A DNA stretch of 64,000 nucleotides, taken from Hyphomicrobiales bacterium (GTDB taxonomy: Bacteria; Pseudomonadota; Alphaproteobacteria; Rhizobiales; Beijerinckiaceae). The DNA lies in the NCBI GenBank assembly GCA_930633495.1, contig CAKNFJ010000001.1, forward strand, positions 2,415,001-2,479,000. The letters are read 5' to 3'. The position numbers and the translations under genes were made by a program. Positions 1 to 7,752 of the stretch are shown piece by piece; positions within the stretch are counted from its first letter, which is position 1, and the number at the start of each line of letters is the position of its first letter. The notes beneath the pieces were generated by a model, which ran no database searches, had not been told where the DNA came from, and saw only the letters and a list, made by a program, of their open reading frames with translations.

Positions 1-1
1 C

Positions 2-163
2 ACCGAGGCCGGGCATTTCCAGCAGGCCGGACTTGCGACCGTGGTCTGCGGGCCGGGCTCGATCGACCAGGCGCACCAGCCGGACGAGTACATCACGCTG
101 GAGCAACTTCAGGCCGGCGAGACCTTCATGCGCAAGCTGATGGCGGAGTGCCAGGCGGGGTAG
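2..163 (+). CDS. argE: Acetylornithine deacetylase (ArgE-like), C-terminal end only
   Basis: This is the last 53 codons of a gene that begins before the window. The segment VVCGPGSIDQAHQPDEYI is the hallmark C-terminal block of acetylornithine deacetylases of the M20 metallopeptidase family, including the metal-binding His of the AHQPDEY motif. The family removes the acetyl group from N-acetylornithine to give ornithine in arginine synthesis. It converges on hslO-argF-argD, which act in the same pathway, and this supports the assignment. A related M20 amidohydrolase cannot be fully excluded because only the tail is visible. It ends at a TAG stop. Confidence 0.8.
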   Translation, partial: TEAGHFQQAGLATVVCGPGSIDQAHQPDEYITLEQLQAGETFMRKLMAECQAG

Positions 164-195
164 GTCGCCCGCCGGGCCGAGGTAGCGCGCTCTGC

Positions 196-286
196 GTCAT
201 GCTCGCCCTTGTGGCGAGCATCCACGTCTTGAACGCAACCTTCGACCAGCGAAGACGTGGATGGCCGGGACAAGCCCGACCATGAC
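196..286. repeat. GTCAT...ATGAC intergenic palindrome (REP-like)
   Basis: This inverted repeat lies between the convergent argE-like gene and hslO. It opens with GTCATGCTCGCCC and closes with an imperfect complement ending CCATGAC, around a spacer of about 20 nt. Its left arm (from 196 through the ACGTCTT block) is the same as that of the element at 19547-19637. It may also act as a bidirectional transcription barrier between the two convergent genes. Confidence 0.8.
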
Positions 287-307
287 GGGAACGTTGCGCT
301 CGGAGGC

Positions 308-1306
308 TTATAACCCCGCCGACAGCCCGCTCTCGACCTCGGCCGGATCGAAGGAATAGCGCCGCGAGCAGAATTCGCAGGTGACGCCGAGCCTGCCGTC
401 ATCGGCTATCATCGCGCGGCGATCCTCCGGCGAGAAGCCGCGCAGCATCGACAGCACGCGCTCGCGCGAGCAGCGGCAGGCCTCGTGCACGGTGACCGGC
501 TCGAAGACGCGGGCGCCCCGCTCGTGGAAGAGACGGTAGAGCAGGCGCTCGCTTTCCAGCATCGGGTCGAGCAATTCATGGTCCTCGACCGTCTCGACCA
601 GCGAGCGCGCCTCCATCCAGGCGTCGTCGCTGATGCCGTCGGGATCGGTGCTCGTCAGGATCTGGTGCCCCTCCGGCGCATCGCCGGGATGGATGTCGGC
701 GGCACGCAGGCGATCATGGGAATGCGGCATGAACTGAACGAGGATGCCGCCGGCGCGCCATTGCGGCCGCCCGCCCGTCGTGACCGTGCCGACGCCGAGC
801 CGCACGCGGGTCGGTATCTGCTCCGACTGCCGGAAATACTGGTGCGCCGCCTCTTCGAGGCTCTGGCCCTTCAGCGCGACGATGCCCTGATAGCGGGTCG
901 TGGCCGAGCCCTGGTCGACGGTCATGGCCAGATGGCCCTCGCCGAGCAGCTCCCCTGTCGAGATCTTGTCGAGCGCGATCGCCTCGACGAGCTTCGCCTC
1001 GTCGATATGAGCGACGGCGCGGAAATTGTCGGGCGCATTGAAGTCGACGACCATCATCGGGATGGCGCCGTCGCTCTTGGTCTGGAGCTGGAAGCGGCCC
1101 TCGAACTTCAGCGCCGTGCCGAGCAGCACGGCCAGGGCGGCCGCCTCGCCCAGCACGCGCGAGACCGGCGCGGGATAACCGTGCCGGTCAAGGATCGTGT
1201 CGATCGAAGGGCCCAGCCGCACGACGCGGCCGCGCACGTCGAGATCGGGCACGGCGAAGGGGACGACCCGATCGTCGAGCCCAATGATGGTGTCGCCGGC
1301 GGCCAT
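308..1306 (-). CDS. hslO: Hsp33 redox-regulated holdase chaperone
   Basis: This 332-residue cytoplasmic protein matches Hsp33, which binds unfolding proteins when oxidised. The zinc-binding redox switch is intact near the C-terminus, with Cys277 and Cys279 (CRC) and Cys310 and Cys313 (CEFC). These thiolates hold zinc when reduced and form disulfides under peroxide stress. The start is ATG at 1306, which shares one base with the argF stop (TGATG), so translation is probably coupled to argF. The order argD-argF-hslO is common in alphaproteobacteria. Confidence 0.95.
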   Translation of the reverse strand: MAAGDTIIGLDDRVVPFAVPDLDVRGRVVRLGPSIDTILDRHGYPAPVSRVLGEAAALAVLLGTALKFEGRFQLQTKSDGAIPMMVVDFNAPDNFRAVAHIDEAKLVEAIALDKISTGELLGEGHLAMTVDQGSATTRYQGIVALKGQSLEEAAHQYFRQSEQIPTRVRLGVGTVTTGGRPQWRAGGILVQFMPHSHDRLRAADIHPGDAPEGHQILTSTDPDGISDDAWMEARSLVETVEDHELLDPMLESERLLYRLFHERGARVFEPVTVHEACRCSRERVLSMLRGFSPEDRRAMIADDGRLGVTCEFCSRRYSFDPAEVESGLSAGL

Positions 1307-2226
1307 CAGGCCGCCGCTCCGCCGAAGCACCAGGCCAGGATGCCCTTCTGCGCGTGCAGTCGGTTCTCGGCCTCGTCGAAGACGGCCGATTGCGGGCCGT
1401 CCATGATCTGGTCGGTGACCTCCTCGCCGCGCGAGGCCGGCAGGCAATGCATGAAGATCGCCTCCCTGTCGGCGCGCTCCATCAGCCGCTCGTCGACCTG
1501 ATAGGGCCGCAGCAGGTTGTGGCGCGTGCCTTCCTCGTCGCCCATCGAGACCCAGCAATCGGTGATGACGCAATCGGCGCCCTCGACGGCCTCCTCGGGG
1601 CGGTTGGTCAGCGACAGCTTCGCGCCCTGCTTCTTCGCCCAGGAGATCAGGGCCGGCGGGGGCGCGAGCTCCTCCGGCGTCGCGATGGCAAGCTCGAAAT
1701 CGAGCCGGCCGGCGGCATGGACCCAGGAGGTCAGCACATTGTTGGTGTCGCCGGTCCAGGCGATGCGCTTGCCCTCGATCGCGCCCTTGCGCTGCTCGAA
1801 GGTCATGACGTCGGCCATGACCTGGCAGGGATGCTGGCGCTTGGTCAGGCCGTTGATCACCGGGACGGTGGCGTATTTCGCCATCTCGACCAGCGAGTCG
1901 TGGTCGAGGATGCGGATCATGATCGCGTCGACATAGCGCGACAGCACACGGGCGGTATCGGCGATGGTCTCGCGCTCACCGAGCTCGATCTCATGGCCGG
2001 CGACCATCATCGGCGATCCCCCGAGCTCGCGGATGCCGACATCGAAGGAAACCCGCGTGCGCAAGGACGGCTGCTCGAAGATGGTCGCGACGACCTTGCC
2101 TTCGAGCAGGCGGTCGCCCGCGGCCGCGGGCGTACGGCGTCGCGATTTGATCTCCTCGCCGGTGCGCAGGATCGCGCGCAGCTCGCTGCCGGAGAAATCG
2201 GAGAGATCGAGGAAATGGCGCGTCAC
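1306..2226 (-). CDS. argF: Ornithine carbamoyltransferase
   Basis: This 306-residue enzyme condenses carbamoyl phosphate with ornithine to give citrulline in the arginine pathway. The carbamoyl-phosphate loop reads SLRTRVSF rather than the more usual STRTR. The HPCQ motif and the ornithine-binding [10 protein letters not shown] segment near the C-terminus are both present. The length is normal for the anabolic enzyme. It lies 39 nt downstream of argD and overlaps hslO by one base, so the three genes look like one leftward operon. Confidence 0.96.
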   Translation of the reverse strand: MTRHFLDLSDFSGSELRAILRTGEEIKSRRRTPAAAGDRLLEGKVVATIFEQPSLRTRVSFDVGIRELGGSPMMVAGHEIELGERETIADTARVLSRYVDAIMIRILDHDSLVEMAKYATVPVINGLTKRQHPCQVMADVMTFEQRKGAIEGKRIAWTGDTNNVLTSWVHAAGRLDFELAIATPEELAPPPALISWAKKQGAKLSLTNRPEEAVEGADCVITDCWVSMGDEEGTRHNLLRPYQVDERLMERADREAIFMHCLPASRGEEVTDQIMDGPQSAVFDEAENRLHAQKGILAWCFGGAAA

Positions 2227-2265
2227 GGGCGCTTCCTTCGCTTTCGCAGGATGGATCGGTTGAAC

Positions 2266-3486
2266 TTATTCGGCGGCCGGGCGCTTCAGTGTCGCCTCGA
2301 TGGCGCCGGCGGCCTTGTCGAGCCGCGCCACGGCCTCGGCGACATCCGCCTCGCTGATGATCAGCGGTGGCAGCAGGCGCACGACGTTGTCGCCGGCCCC
2401 AACCACAAGCAAGCCTTGTGCCCGCGCCTCGTTGACGAAGTCGGTATTGGGCGTGTGGAGCTTGAGGCCGAGCATCAGGCCCTCGCCGCGGATCTCCGCA
2501 ATGACCTCGGGATGCCTGTCCTTGAGCTCGGCCAGGGACTGCTTGAGCCTGAGGGCGATCTGGCCGACCCGTTCGATGAAGCCCGGCTCGAGCACCACAT
2601 CGAGCACGGCATTGCCGACCGCCATGGCGAGCGGATTGCCGCCGAAGGTGGTGCCATGCGTGCCGAGCGTCATGCCGGAGGCGGCGTCCTCGGTCGCGAG
2701 GCAGGCACCCATCGGAAAGCCGCCGCCGATGCCCTTGGCGATCGACATGATGTCGGGCGCGACGCCGTAGATCTCATGGGCGAAGAACTTGCCGGTGCGC
2801 CCGACGCCGGTCTGGATCTCGTCGAAGATCAAGAGCAGGCCGTTCTCGTCGCAGAGTTCGCGCAGAAGCTTGAGGAAGCGGGCCGGCACGGAGCGCAGTC
2901 CACCTTCGCCCTGGATCGGCTCGATCATCAGCGCGGCGGTTTCCGGCGTGATCGCGGCGCGCAGCGCCTTCTCGTCGTCGAAGGGCACCTGGTCGAAACC
3001 CTCGACCTTCGGGCCGAAGCCGTCGATGTATTTCTGCTGGCCGCCGGCGGCGATGGTCGCCAGCGTCCGGCCGTGGAAGGCGCCCTCGAAGGTGATGATG
3101 TGGAAGCGCTCGGGATGGCCCTTCGCGGCATGGTATTTCCGCGCCATCTTGATGGCGCACTCGTTCGCCTCGGCGCCGGAATTGGTAAAGAAGACGCGCT
3201 CGGCGAAGGTCGCCTCGCAGAGGCGGCGGGCAAGCCGCTCGCCCTCCGGCGCGCCATAGAGATTCGAGGTGTGCCAGATCTTGCCGGCCTGCTCGGTCAG
3301 CGTCTTGACCAGATGCGGATGGGCGTGGCCGAGTGCGTTGACGGCGATGCCGGCGCCGAAATCGAGATAGCGGGTGCCATCGGCGGTGATCGCCCAGGGG
3401 CCCTCGCCGCGCTCGAAGGCGACGGGCGCGCGGGCATAGGTCGGGACGAGCACGGACTGGCTGGCGGAAACAGGGGCGGGAGCCAT
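2266..3486 (-). CDS. argD: Acetylornithine aminotransferase (class III, PLP)
   Basis: This 406-residue PLP enzyme belongs to the class III aminotransferases. Visible motifs are [16 protein letters not shown] in the first half, the [14 protein letters not shown] segment holding the cofactor-contacting Asp, and [13 protein letters not shown] containing the Schiff-base Lys. It converts N-acetylglutamate semialdehyde to N-acetylornithine, and many members also serve in lysine synthesis (succinyl-DAP aminotransferase). It is the first gene of the leftward argD-argF-hslO operon and is divergent from gcrA. Confidence 0.95.
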   Translation of the reverse strand: MAPAPVSASQSVLVPTYARAPVAFERGEGPWAITADGTRYLDFGAGIAVNALGHAHPHLVKTLTEQAGKIWHTSNLYGAPEGERLARRLCEATFAERVFFTNSGAEANECAIKMARKYHAAKGHPERFHIITFEGAFHGRTLATIAAGGQQKYIDGFGPKVEGFDQVPFDDEKALRAAITPETAALMIEPIQGEGGLRSVPARFLKLLRELCDENGLLLIFDEIQTGVGRTGKFFAHEIYGVAPDIMSIAKGIGGGFPMGACLATEDAASGMTLGTHGTTFGGNPLAMAVGNAVLDVVLEPGFIERVGQIALRLKQSLAELKDRHPEVIAEIRGEGLMLGLKLHTPNTDFVNEARAQGLLVVGAGDNVVRLLPPLIISEADVAEAVARLDKAAGAIEATLKRPAAE

Positions 3487-4028
3487 GAGACGAAGATCCT
3501 CGCGAAGGGGGCGGGGTGAGAACGGACTGGCGCTGGATTGAGAACGACGATCCGGGATGGACGCTGCCTACATGCAGCCATGATAAGACCCGGTGACGAC
3601 GTTATCGTCGCACCCAGCTCCGGACTTCTCGTCGCGCCGTCATCCGCATCGTTCGGGCCTTGATCCGCAAACATAAGCGCCGCCCGAACGGGGCGGCGTC
3701 ATCTTGTGGATAAATATGCTTAAGGCGACCGGGACTGTCAATTCAAAGCGGCGCGGACAGTGTTGCCGAAAGGATTCGCTTGACGGCGCAATTGCGAATC
3801 GCCTGGGGAAAAGCTGTTTTCAGATTCGGCGACTCTTGTTCGCGAGTCACCTCAGCTTGTATGGTCGGCTTCGTCAGATACGACATTTCGTGCGGCGCCT
3901 CCTGTACCGTCTGTTGCGGCAGTAACGGCTTTGTCCCAGCGACATCGCCGACGGTCCCGGATTCCGTCACGAAGCGCCCTTAAAGGCAGGCACCGCGAGG
4001 GGCCGGCCGGACAAGACAGGTGATGCGG
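3487..4028. promoter_or_regulatory. argD-gcrA divergent control region with DnaA box and GANTC cluster
   Basis: This 542-bp gap has no convincing gene; the short open frames in it lack ribosome sites and family resemblance. It holds a GC-rich hairpin at 3680-3699 (CGCCGCCC/GGGGCGGCG). It also holds a perfect DnaA box at 3705-3713 (TGTGGATAA, that is TTATCCACA on the other strand). Six GANTC methylation sites start at 3773, 3796, 3823, 3831, 3844 and 3960. DnaA activates gcrA in Caulobacter and GcrA acts at CcrM-methylated GANTC promoters, so these sites probably control gcrA. That last step is inference. Confidence 0.7.
3705..3713 (-). promoter_or_regulatory. DnaA box upstream of gcrA
   Basis: The plus strand reads TGTGGATAA, so the minus strand carries the exact consensus TTATCCACA. 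It lies about 315 bp before the gcrA start. DnaA is a known activator of gcrA in Caulobacter crescentus. A single box fits a role as a transcription factor site and does not suggest an origin here. Confidence 0.65.
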
Positions 4029-4574
4029 ATGAACGAAGCCGGAGCATGGACTGACGAACGCGTCGAACTGCTCAAGAAGCTCTGGAGCGACGGGCTGAGC
4101 GCCAGCCAGATCGCCGCCGAGCTGGGCAATGTCACGCGCAACGCGGTGATCGGAAAGGTTCACCGTCTCGGCCTTTCGGGCCGGGCCAAGAGCGCGGCCC
4201 AACCGGCCGCGCCCCGCAATGCCGCCCCGCGCAAGGCCCCGCCGCGCTCGCCGAGCCACCCGATGGCGAGCCCAGCGGTCGTGACGCGCGGCGCCAACGC
4301 ACTGGCTCCCGATTTCGCGCCGGAGGCCGAGATCGAGGCCCAAGCCGCGCCGCTGCCTTCCGAAGACGTGGTGATCCCGTTCTCCGAGCGCGTCACCATC
4401 ATGGATCTGCGCGAGTATATGTGCCGCTGGCCGATGGGCGACCCGACGAGCCCGGATTTCCGCTTCTGCGGCGCGCGCTCGCAGACCGGCCTGCCCTATT
4501 GCGCCCACCACTCGCGCATTGCCTACCAGCCCGCCGCCGACCGCCGGCGCGACCGGAACAAGGCCCGGGCCTGA
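4029..4574 (+). CDS. gcrA: GcrA cell-cycle regulator
   Basis: This 181-residue protein starts with the conserved GcrA N-terminal helix-turn-helix (WTDERVELLKKLWSDGLSASQIAAELG, written here only to name the block that begins at about residue 6). A proline- and alanine-rich linker follows, then a C-terminal sigma-interacting region with CRWPMGDP and FCG/YCAHH cysteine-histidine motifs. GcrA binds RNA polymerase sigma70 and stimulates open-complex formation at GANTC-methylated promoters. The ATG at 4029 is preferred because AGG lies 8 nt before it; ATG 4023 and GTG 4020 are alternatives. A strong terminator follows. Confidence 0.95.
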   Translation: MNEAGAWTDERVELLKKLWSDGLSASQIAAELGNVTRNAVIGKVHRLGLSGRAKSAAQPAAPRNAAPRKAPPRSPSHPMASPAVVTRGANALAPDFAPEAEIEAQAAPLPSEDVVIPFSERVTIMDLREYMCRWPMGDPTSPDFRFCGARSQTGLPYCAHHSRIAYQPAADRRRDRNKARA

Positions 4575-4598
4575 GGCAGCAGGGCAGGCAAAAAAAGA

Positions 4599-4625
4599 AA
4601 ACCGGCCCTCGCGGCCGGTTTTTTA
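4599..4625 (+). terminator. Rho-independent terminator of gcrA
   Basis: The arms AACCGGCC (4601-4608) and GGCCGGTT (4614-4621) flank a five-base loop and run into a T tract. An A tract on the 5' side means it could also stop leftward transcripts. Confidence 0.9.
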
Positions 4626-4650
4626 TTCCCCAGTTCGCAAATCCTCCCTC

Positions 4651-4694
4651 GTCATCCCGGACAAGCTGCGACAGCGGCGCCGATCCGGGATGAC
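4651..4694. repeat. Short GTCAT...ATGAC palindrome
   Basis: The arms GTCATCCCGGA (4651-4661) and TCCGGGATGAC (4684-4694) are perfectly complementary. This is the compact version of the palindrome family found throughout the window, placed between gcrA and the convergent toxin gene. Confidence 0.85.
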
Positions 4695-4740
4695 ATCGTG
4701 TTTGATGTCGAAACCGACCTGTTCTGAGGCGGCCCGGACT

Positions 4741-5031
4741 TCAGAACCCTGCCTCCTTCTGGTGTCGCACCGCGAGGATCGTCACGGCATCCCCACCAAG
4801 GCGATAGCGCACGACATAGCCGCTATCGCCAAAATCGATCAGCCATTCGCGGTATGGCTCGGGCAGATCCTCGATAAGACGGCCCATCTGAGGGTGCGCA
4901 CCCAGCGCGCGCACTCCCGAGACGATTGTTTCGCCCGCACGCCTGGCAGCCGAGGGATTCTTGGGTCGCAGAAAGGCACGAAGCCGCTCTAGATCGCGGA
5001 TCGCCGCCGGGGAGAAGATCACGCGCGGCAT
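4741..5031 (-). CDS. ParE/RelE-family toxin
   Basis: This 96-residue basic protein has the RelE/ParE fold signature: an N-terminal strand (VIFSPAAIRDLERLRAFL), an Arg-rich middle and a C-terminal block (GDAVTILAVRHQKEAGF). Family members poison gyrase (ParE) or cleave ribosome-bound mRNA (RelE). The sequence cannot say which, though the Y-x-V-R-Y and late VRH arrangement is ParE-like. It overlaps the antitoxin gene upstream by 13 nt, the usual antitoxin-first layout. Confidence 0.85.
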   Translation of the reverse strand: MPRVIFSPAAIRDLERLRAFLRPKNPSAARRAGETIVSGVRALGAHPQMGRLIEDLPEPYREWLIDFGDSGYVVRYRLGGDAVTILAVRHQKEAGF

Positions 5032-5297
5032 GCAGGCGCGGGCTGCTCGTCTTCAGTTCCCCAGCTCAGCAGCCATTTCTCGACCTCGTCAGCCGTGGCG
5101 TGCAGGCCGTTCGCCTGGAATTCCTCCCACGCCTTGAGCGTGTCCTGCCGCAACGCCTCGCGCTTTTCCTCGCGCTCGACATACTCCGCGATCGCCTCCC
5201 GCATGATCCAATGCGAGGTGCGGCGGCGCGCCGTGGCGAGATTCTGCACGCGGCCTTTCAGCTCGTCGTCGAGCTTGATGGAGGTAACCCCCGCCAT
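5019..5297 (-). CDS. Ribbon-helix-helix antitoxin (ParD/CopG-like)
   Basis: This 92-residue acidic protein begins with an RHH DNA-binding module (TSIKLDDELKGRVQNLA, then SHWIMREAIAEYVEREE). A C-terminal tail rich in Glu and Trp should wrap the toxin. It is the first gene of the pair with the ParE-like toxin. On the minus strand the ribosome site AGGAGA precedes the ATG at 5297 by about 8 nt. RHH antitoxins normally repress their own promoter, and a palindrome that could serve as the operator lies just upstream. Confidence 0.87.
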   Translation of the reverse strand: MAGVTSIKLDDELKGRVQNLATARRRTSHWIMREAIAEYVEREEKREALRQDTLKAWEEFQANGLHATADEVEKWLLSWGTEDEQPAPACRA

Positions 5298-5314
5298 GTC
5301 AACGCTCTCCTAAA

Positions 5315-5325
5315 AGGTAATACCT
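5315..5325. promoter_or_regulatory. Candidate operator of the first toxin-antitoxin pair
   Basis: AGGTA and TACCT form a perfect inverted repeat around a single A, 18 bp before the antitoxin start. A further TACC half-site follows about 10 bp away. Spacing and position suit an RHH repressor. Binding is inferred, not shown. Confidence 0.5.
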
Positions 5326-5365
5326 GACGCTACCATAGCGCATTCGCGCACAAGCGTCACGCGCC

Positions 5366-6409
5366 TCACAGCCTCCGCTTCTTCTCCAGCGAGCGGCTCC
5401 AACGCGAGAGCGCGAAGCAGATCAGCCAGTAGATCGCCCCGGAGAAGACATAGGCCTCCATGTTCATGCCGACCCAGTTGGGATCGGCCAACGAAGCCTG
5501 CGCGATGCCGAGCAGGTCGAGGATCGAGACGACCAGCACCAGCGTCGTGTTCTTGATCAGGGCGATGAACTCGTTGGTCATGGCCGGCAGCGAGATGCGC
5601 AGCGCCTGGGGCAGGACGATGAGGCCTGTCGCCTTCCAGTAGTTGAGCCCGAGCGCCGTCGCCGCCTCGCGCTGGCCCTTGGGCAGGGCCTGCAGGCCGC
5701 CGCGCACCGCTTCCGCCATATAGGCGGCGATGACGAAGCCGAGCCCGATCACGGCGCGCGCCAGCCGATCGATGCCGATGCCGCCGGGCAGGATCAGCGG
5801 CAGCAAGAGCGAGGCGAGGAAGATCACGGCGATGATCGGCACGCCGCGCCAGAACTCGATGAAGACGATGCTGATCAGCCGGATCACGCGCAGCTCCGAC
5901 TGGCGGCCGAGCGCGAAGAGGATGCCGAGCGGAATCGCGATCAGGCTGGAATAGATCGAGATGAACAGGGTGAGCATCAGCCCGCCCCATTCGCGCGTCT
6001 CGATATAGCGCAGCCCGAAGCCGCCCGAGAGCAGCCAGATGCCGAGCGGCGGCAGCAGCACCAGCATCGTGACGCCGAGCCTGAGCTTCAGCCGGTGCGG
6101 CGCGAAGATGACGGAAGCGATGCCCAGCACGAAGGCGATGCCGGCGATATCGACGCGCCAGCGCTGGTCGGCAGGATAGAGCCCGTACATGAACTGGCCG
6201 AAACGGGCCTTGATGAAGACCCAGCAGGCGCCGCCGGGCGCGCAATCGGCCCGCGTCGTGCCGGTCCAGGTCGCGTCGATCAGCGCCCAGCGGATAAGCG
6301 GCACCGCAAGCCAGGCGATGCCGAAGGCAAGCACCAGCGTGGTGAAGCCGGTGAAGGGCGTGCCGAAGAGGCGCTCGCGCCAGAGGGAGAGGGAGGAGGT
6401 GCGATTCAT
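5366..6409 (-). CDS. aapM: General L-amino acid ABC transporter permease AapM
   Basis: This 347-residue inner-membrane permease belongs to the HisMQ family. It has an N-terminal membrane segment, a periplasmic insertion rich in Cys and Trp (ADCAPGGACWVF), and a C-terminal permease core. The EAA loop (GGLQALPKGQREAATALGLNYW region) contacts the ATPase. In Rhizobium the Aap system imports many L-amino acids. The start ATG at 6409 overlaps the aapQ stop as ATGA, so translation is coupled. No aapP ATPase gene follows; a toxin-antitoxin pair lies there instead. Confidence 0.93.
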   Translation of the reverse strand: MNRTSSLSLWRERLFGTPFTGFTTLVLAFGIAWLAVPLIRWALIDATWTGTTRADCAPGGACWVFIKARFGQFMYGLYPADQRWRVDIAGIAFVLGIASVIFAPHRLKLRLGVTMLVLLPPLGIWLLSGGFGLRYIETREWGGLMLTLFISIYSSLIAIPLGILFALGRQSELRVIRLISIVFIEFWRGVPIIAVIFLASLLLPLILPGGIGIDRLARAVIGLGFVIAAYMAEAVRGGLQALPKGQREAATALGLNYWKATGLIVLPQALRISLPAMTNEFIALIKNTTLVLVVSILDLLGIAQASLADPNWVGMNMEAYVFSGAIYWLICFALSRWSRSLEKKRRL

Positions 6410-7569
6410 CGCGTCACCAGGGCGATGCGGGCGTTGTACCAGTTCATGAAGGCCGAAACGGCAAGGCCGATGACCAGATAGACGGCGAGCGTCATGGCGA
6501 TGATCTCGATGGCCTGACCGGTGTTGTTGAGCGCCGAGCCCATGAACAGACTGACGACGTCGGGATAGGCGATGGCCGCACCGAAGGAGGAGTTCTTCAG
6601 CACGTTGAGATACTGGTTGGTCATCGGCGGGATCATCACGCGCAGCGCCTGCGGGATGGTGACGAGCCGCAGGATCTGGCCGGAGCGCAGTCCCAGAGCC
6701 GAGCCGGCCTCGGTCTGGCCGTGCGAGACCGACTGGATGCCGCCGCGGACGATCTCAGCGATGAAGCCGGCCGTGTAGGTGACGAGTGCCGCCAGTAGCG
6801 CCACGAATTCGGGAATGACGGCGAAGCCGCCGCGATAGTTGAAGCCGCGTAGCGCCGGAACGTCCCAACGCGTCGCAAGCGTGGCCCAGACCAGCGCCAG
6901 CAGCGGCACGGCAACCAGCAGGGCAAGGCCGACGGCCAGCGTCGGCGCCTGCTGGCCGGTGCGCTCCCGCCGCCGCCGGCCCCAGATCGAGAAGACCCAG
7001 AAGGCGAGGGCGCAGACGAGGATGACGAGCCCGGCGATCCGGAAATTCTCCATCCCGTCGGGCAGCGGGATGGTCACGCCGCGATTGTTCAGGAAGGCGA
7101 CGCCGAACAGGCTGATGCTCTGGCGTGGCGCGGGCAAGGCGGCGATGACGCCGAAATACCAGAACAACACGAAGAACAGCAGCGGGATGTTGCGGACGAA
7201 CTCGATATAGGCGCCGGCGATCGTCGAGAGCAGCCAGTGCGAGGACAGCCGCGCAATGCCGACGACGAAGCCGAGTGCCGTCGCCAGCACGATCGCGATC
7301 ACCGTGACCAGCATGGTGTTGGCGACGCCGACCCAGAACAGGCCGAGGATGTTGTCGGCCTGGGTGTAGCCGGTCAGCACGAAGGGCACCTCGATGCCGG
7401 AGGTGCGCCAGAGGAAATCGAAGCCGGAGGCGATGCCGGCCTTGACCATGTTCTCCGAGGCGTTGCGCACGAAGAAGACGGTCATGCCGACGAGGAAGAC
7501 GACGACGGCGATCTGGTAGATCCAGTCGCGGACGCGCTTGTCGTTAATGAGGGATAGGGCCTTGGCCAA
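6406..7569 (-). CDS. aapQ: General L-amino acid ABC transporter permease AapQ
   Basis: This 387-residue HisMQ-type permease has several membrane segments and a large central insertion between transmembrane blocks, as in AapQ. The EAA loop reads GGIQSVSHGQTEAGSALGL near the C-terminus. I chose the TTG start at 7569 because GGAGG lies exactly 6 nt upstream; no ATG fits better. The gene follows aapJ after a gap filled by a large palindrome, a common arrangement that lowers permease expression relative to the abundant binding protein. Confidence 0.93.
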   Translation of the reverse strand: MAKALSLINDKRVRDWIYQIAVVVFLVGMTVFFVRNASENMVKAGIASGFDFLWRTSGIEVPFVLTGYTQADNILGLFWVGVANTMLVTVIAIVLATALGFVVGIARLSSHWLLSTIAGAYIEFVRNIPLLFFVLFWYFGVIAALPAPRQSISLFGVAFLNNRGVTIPLPDGMENFRIAGLVILVCALAFWVFSIWGRRRRERTGQQAPTLAVGLALLVAVPLLALVWATLATRWDVPALRGFNYRGGFAVIPEFVALLAALVTYTAGFIAEIVRGGIQSVSHGQTEAGSALGLRSGQILRLVTIPQALRVMIPPMTNQYLNVLKNSSFGAAIAYPDVVSLFMGSALNNTGQAIEIIAMTLAVYLVIGLAVSAFMNWYNARIALVTR

Positions 7570-7609
7570 GGCAGTCCTCCGGCAAGAGGGCTGGGAGGAA
7601 AAACCAGCC

Positions 7610-7708
7610 GTCATTCCGGGCGGAGCGGAGACCCGGAATCCATCATAGCGCACCGCGCTCTACGATGGATTCCGGATCGGCGCCGCTACGCCGCTTATCC
7701 GGAATGAC
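7610..7708. repeat. GTCATTCCGG...CCGGAATGAC palindrome
   Basis: This 99-bp inverted repeat lies between aapJ and aapQ. Its outer arms are GTCATTCCGG and CCGGAATGAC, and an inner pair is built from GGAATCCATC/GATGGATTCC. It belongs to the same family as the elements at 29085, 53982 and elsewhere. Inside an operon such a hairpin can stabilise the upstream mRNA. Confidence 0.85.
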
Positions 7709-7752
7709 GGCCGCGTTTCATTGTCGAGCGAATGCGTCCAAGCGCCCTGCTC

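Noticed and set aside
3780..3983. Small open frame in the argD-gcrA gap
   Set aside because: No ribosome site or family similarity, and it overlaps the cluster of regulatory sites and a competing frame on the other strand.
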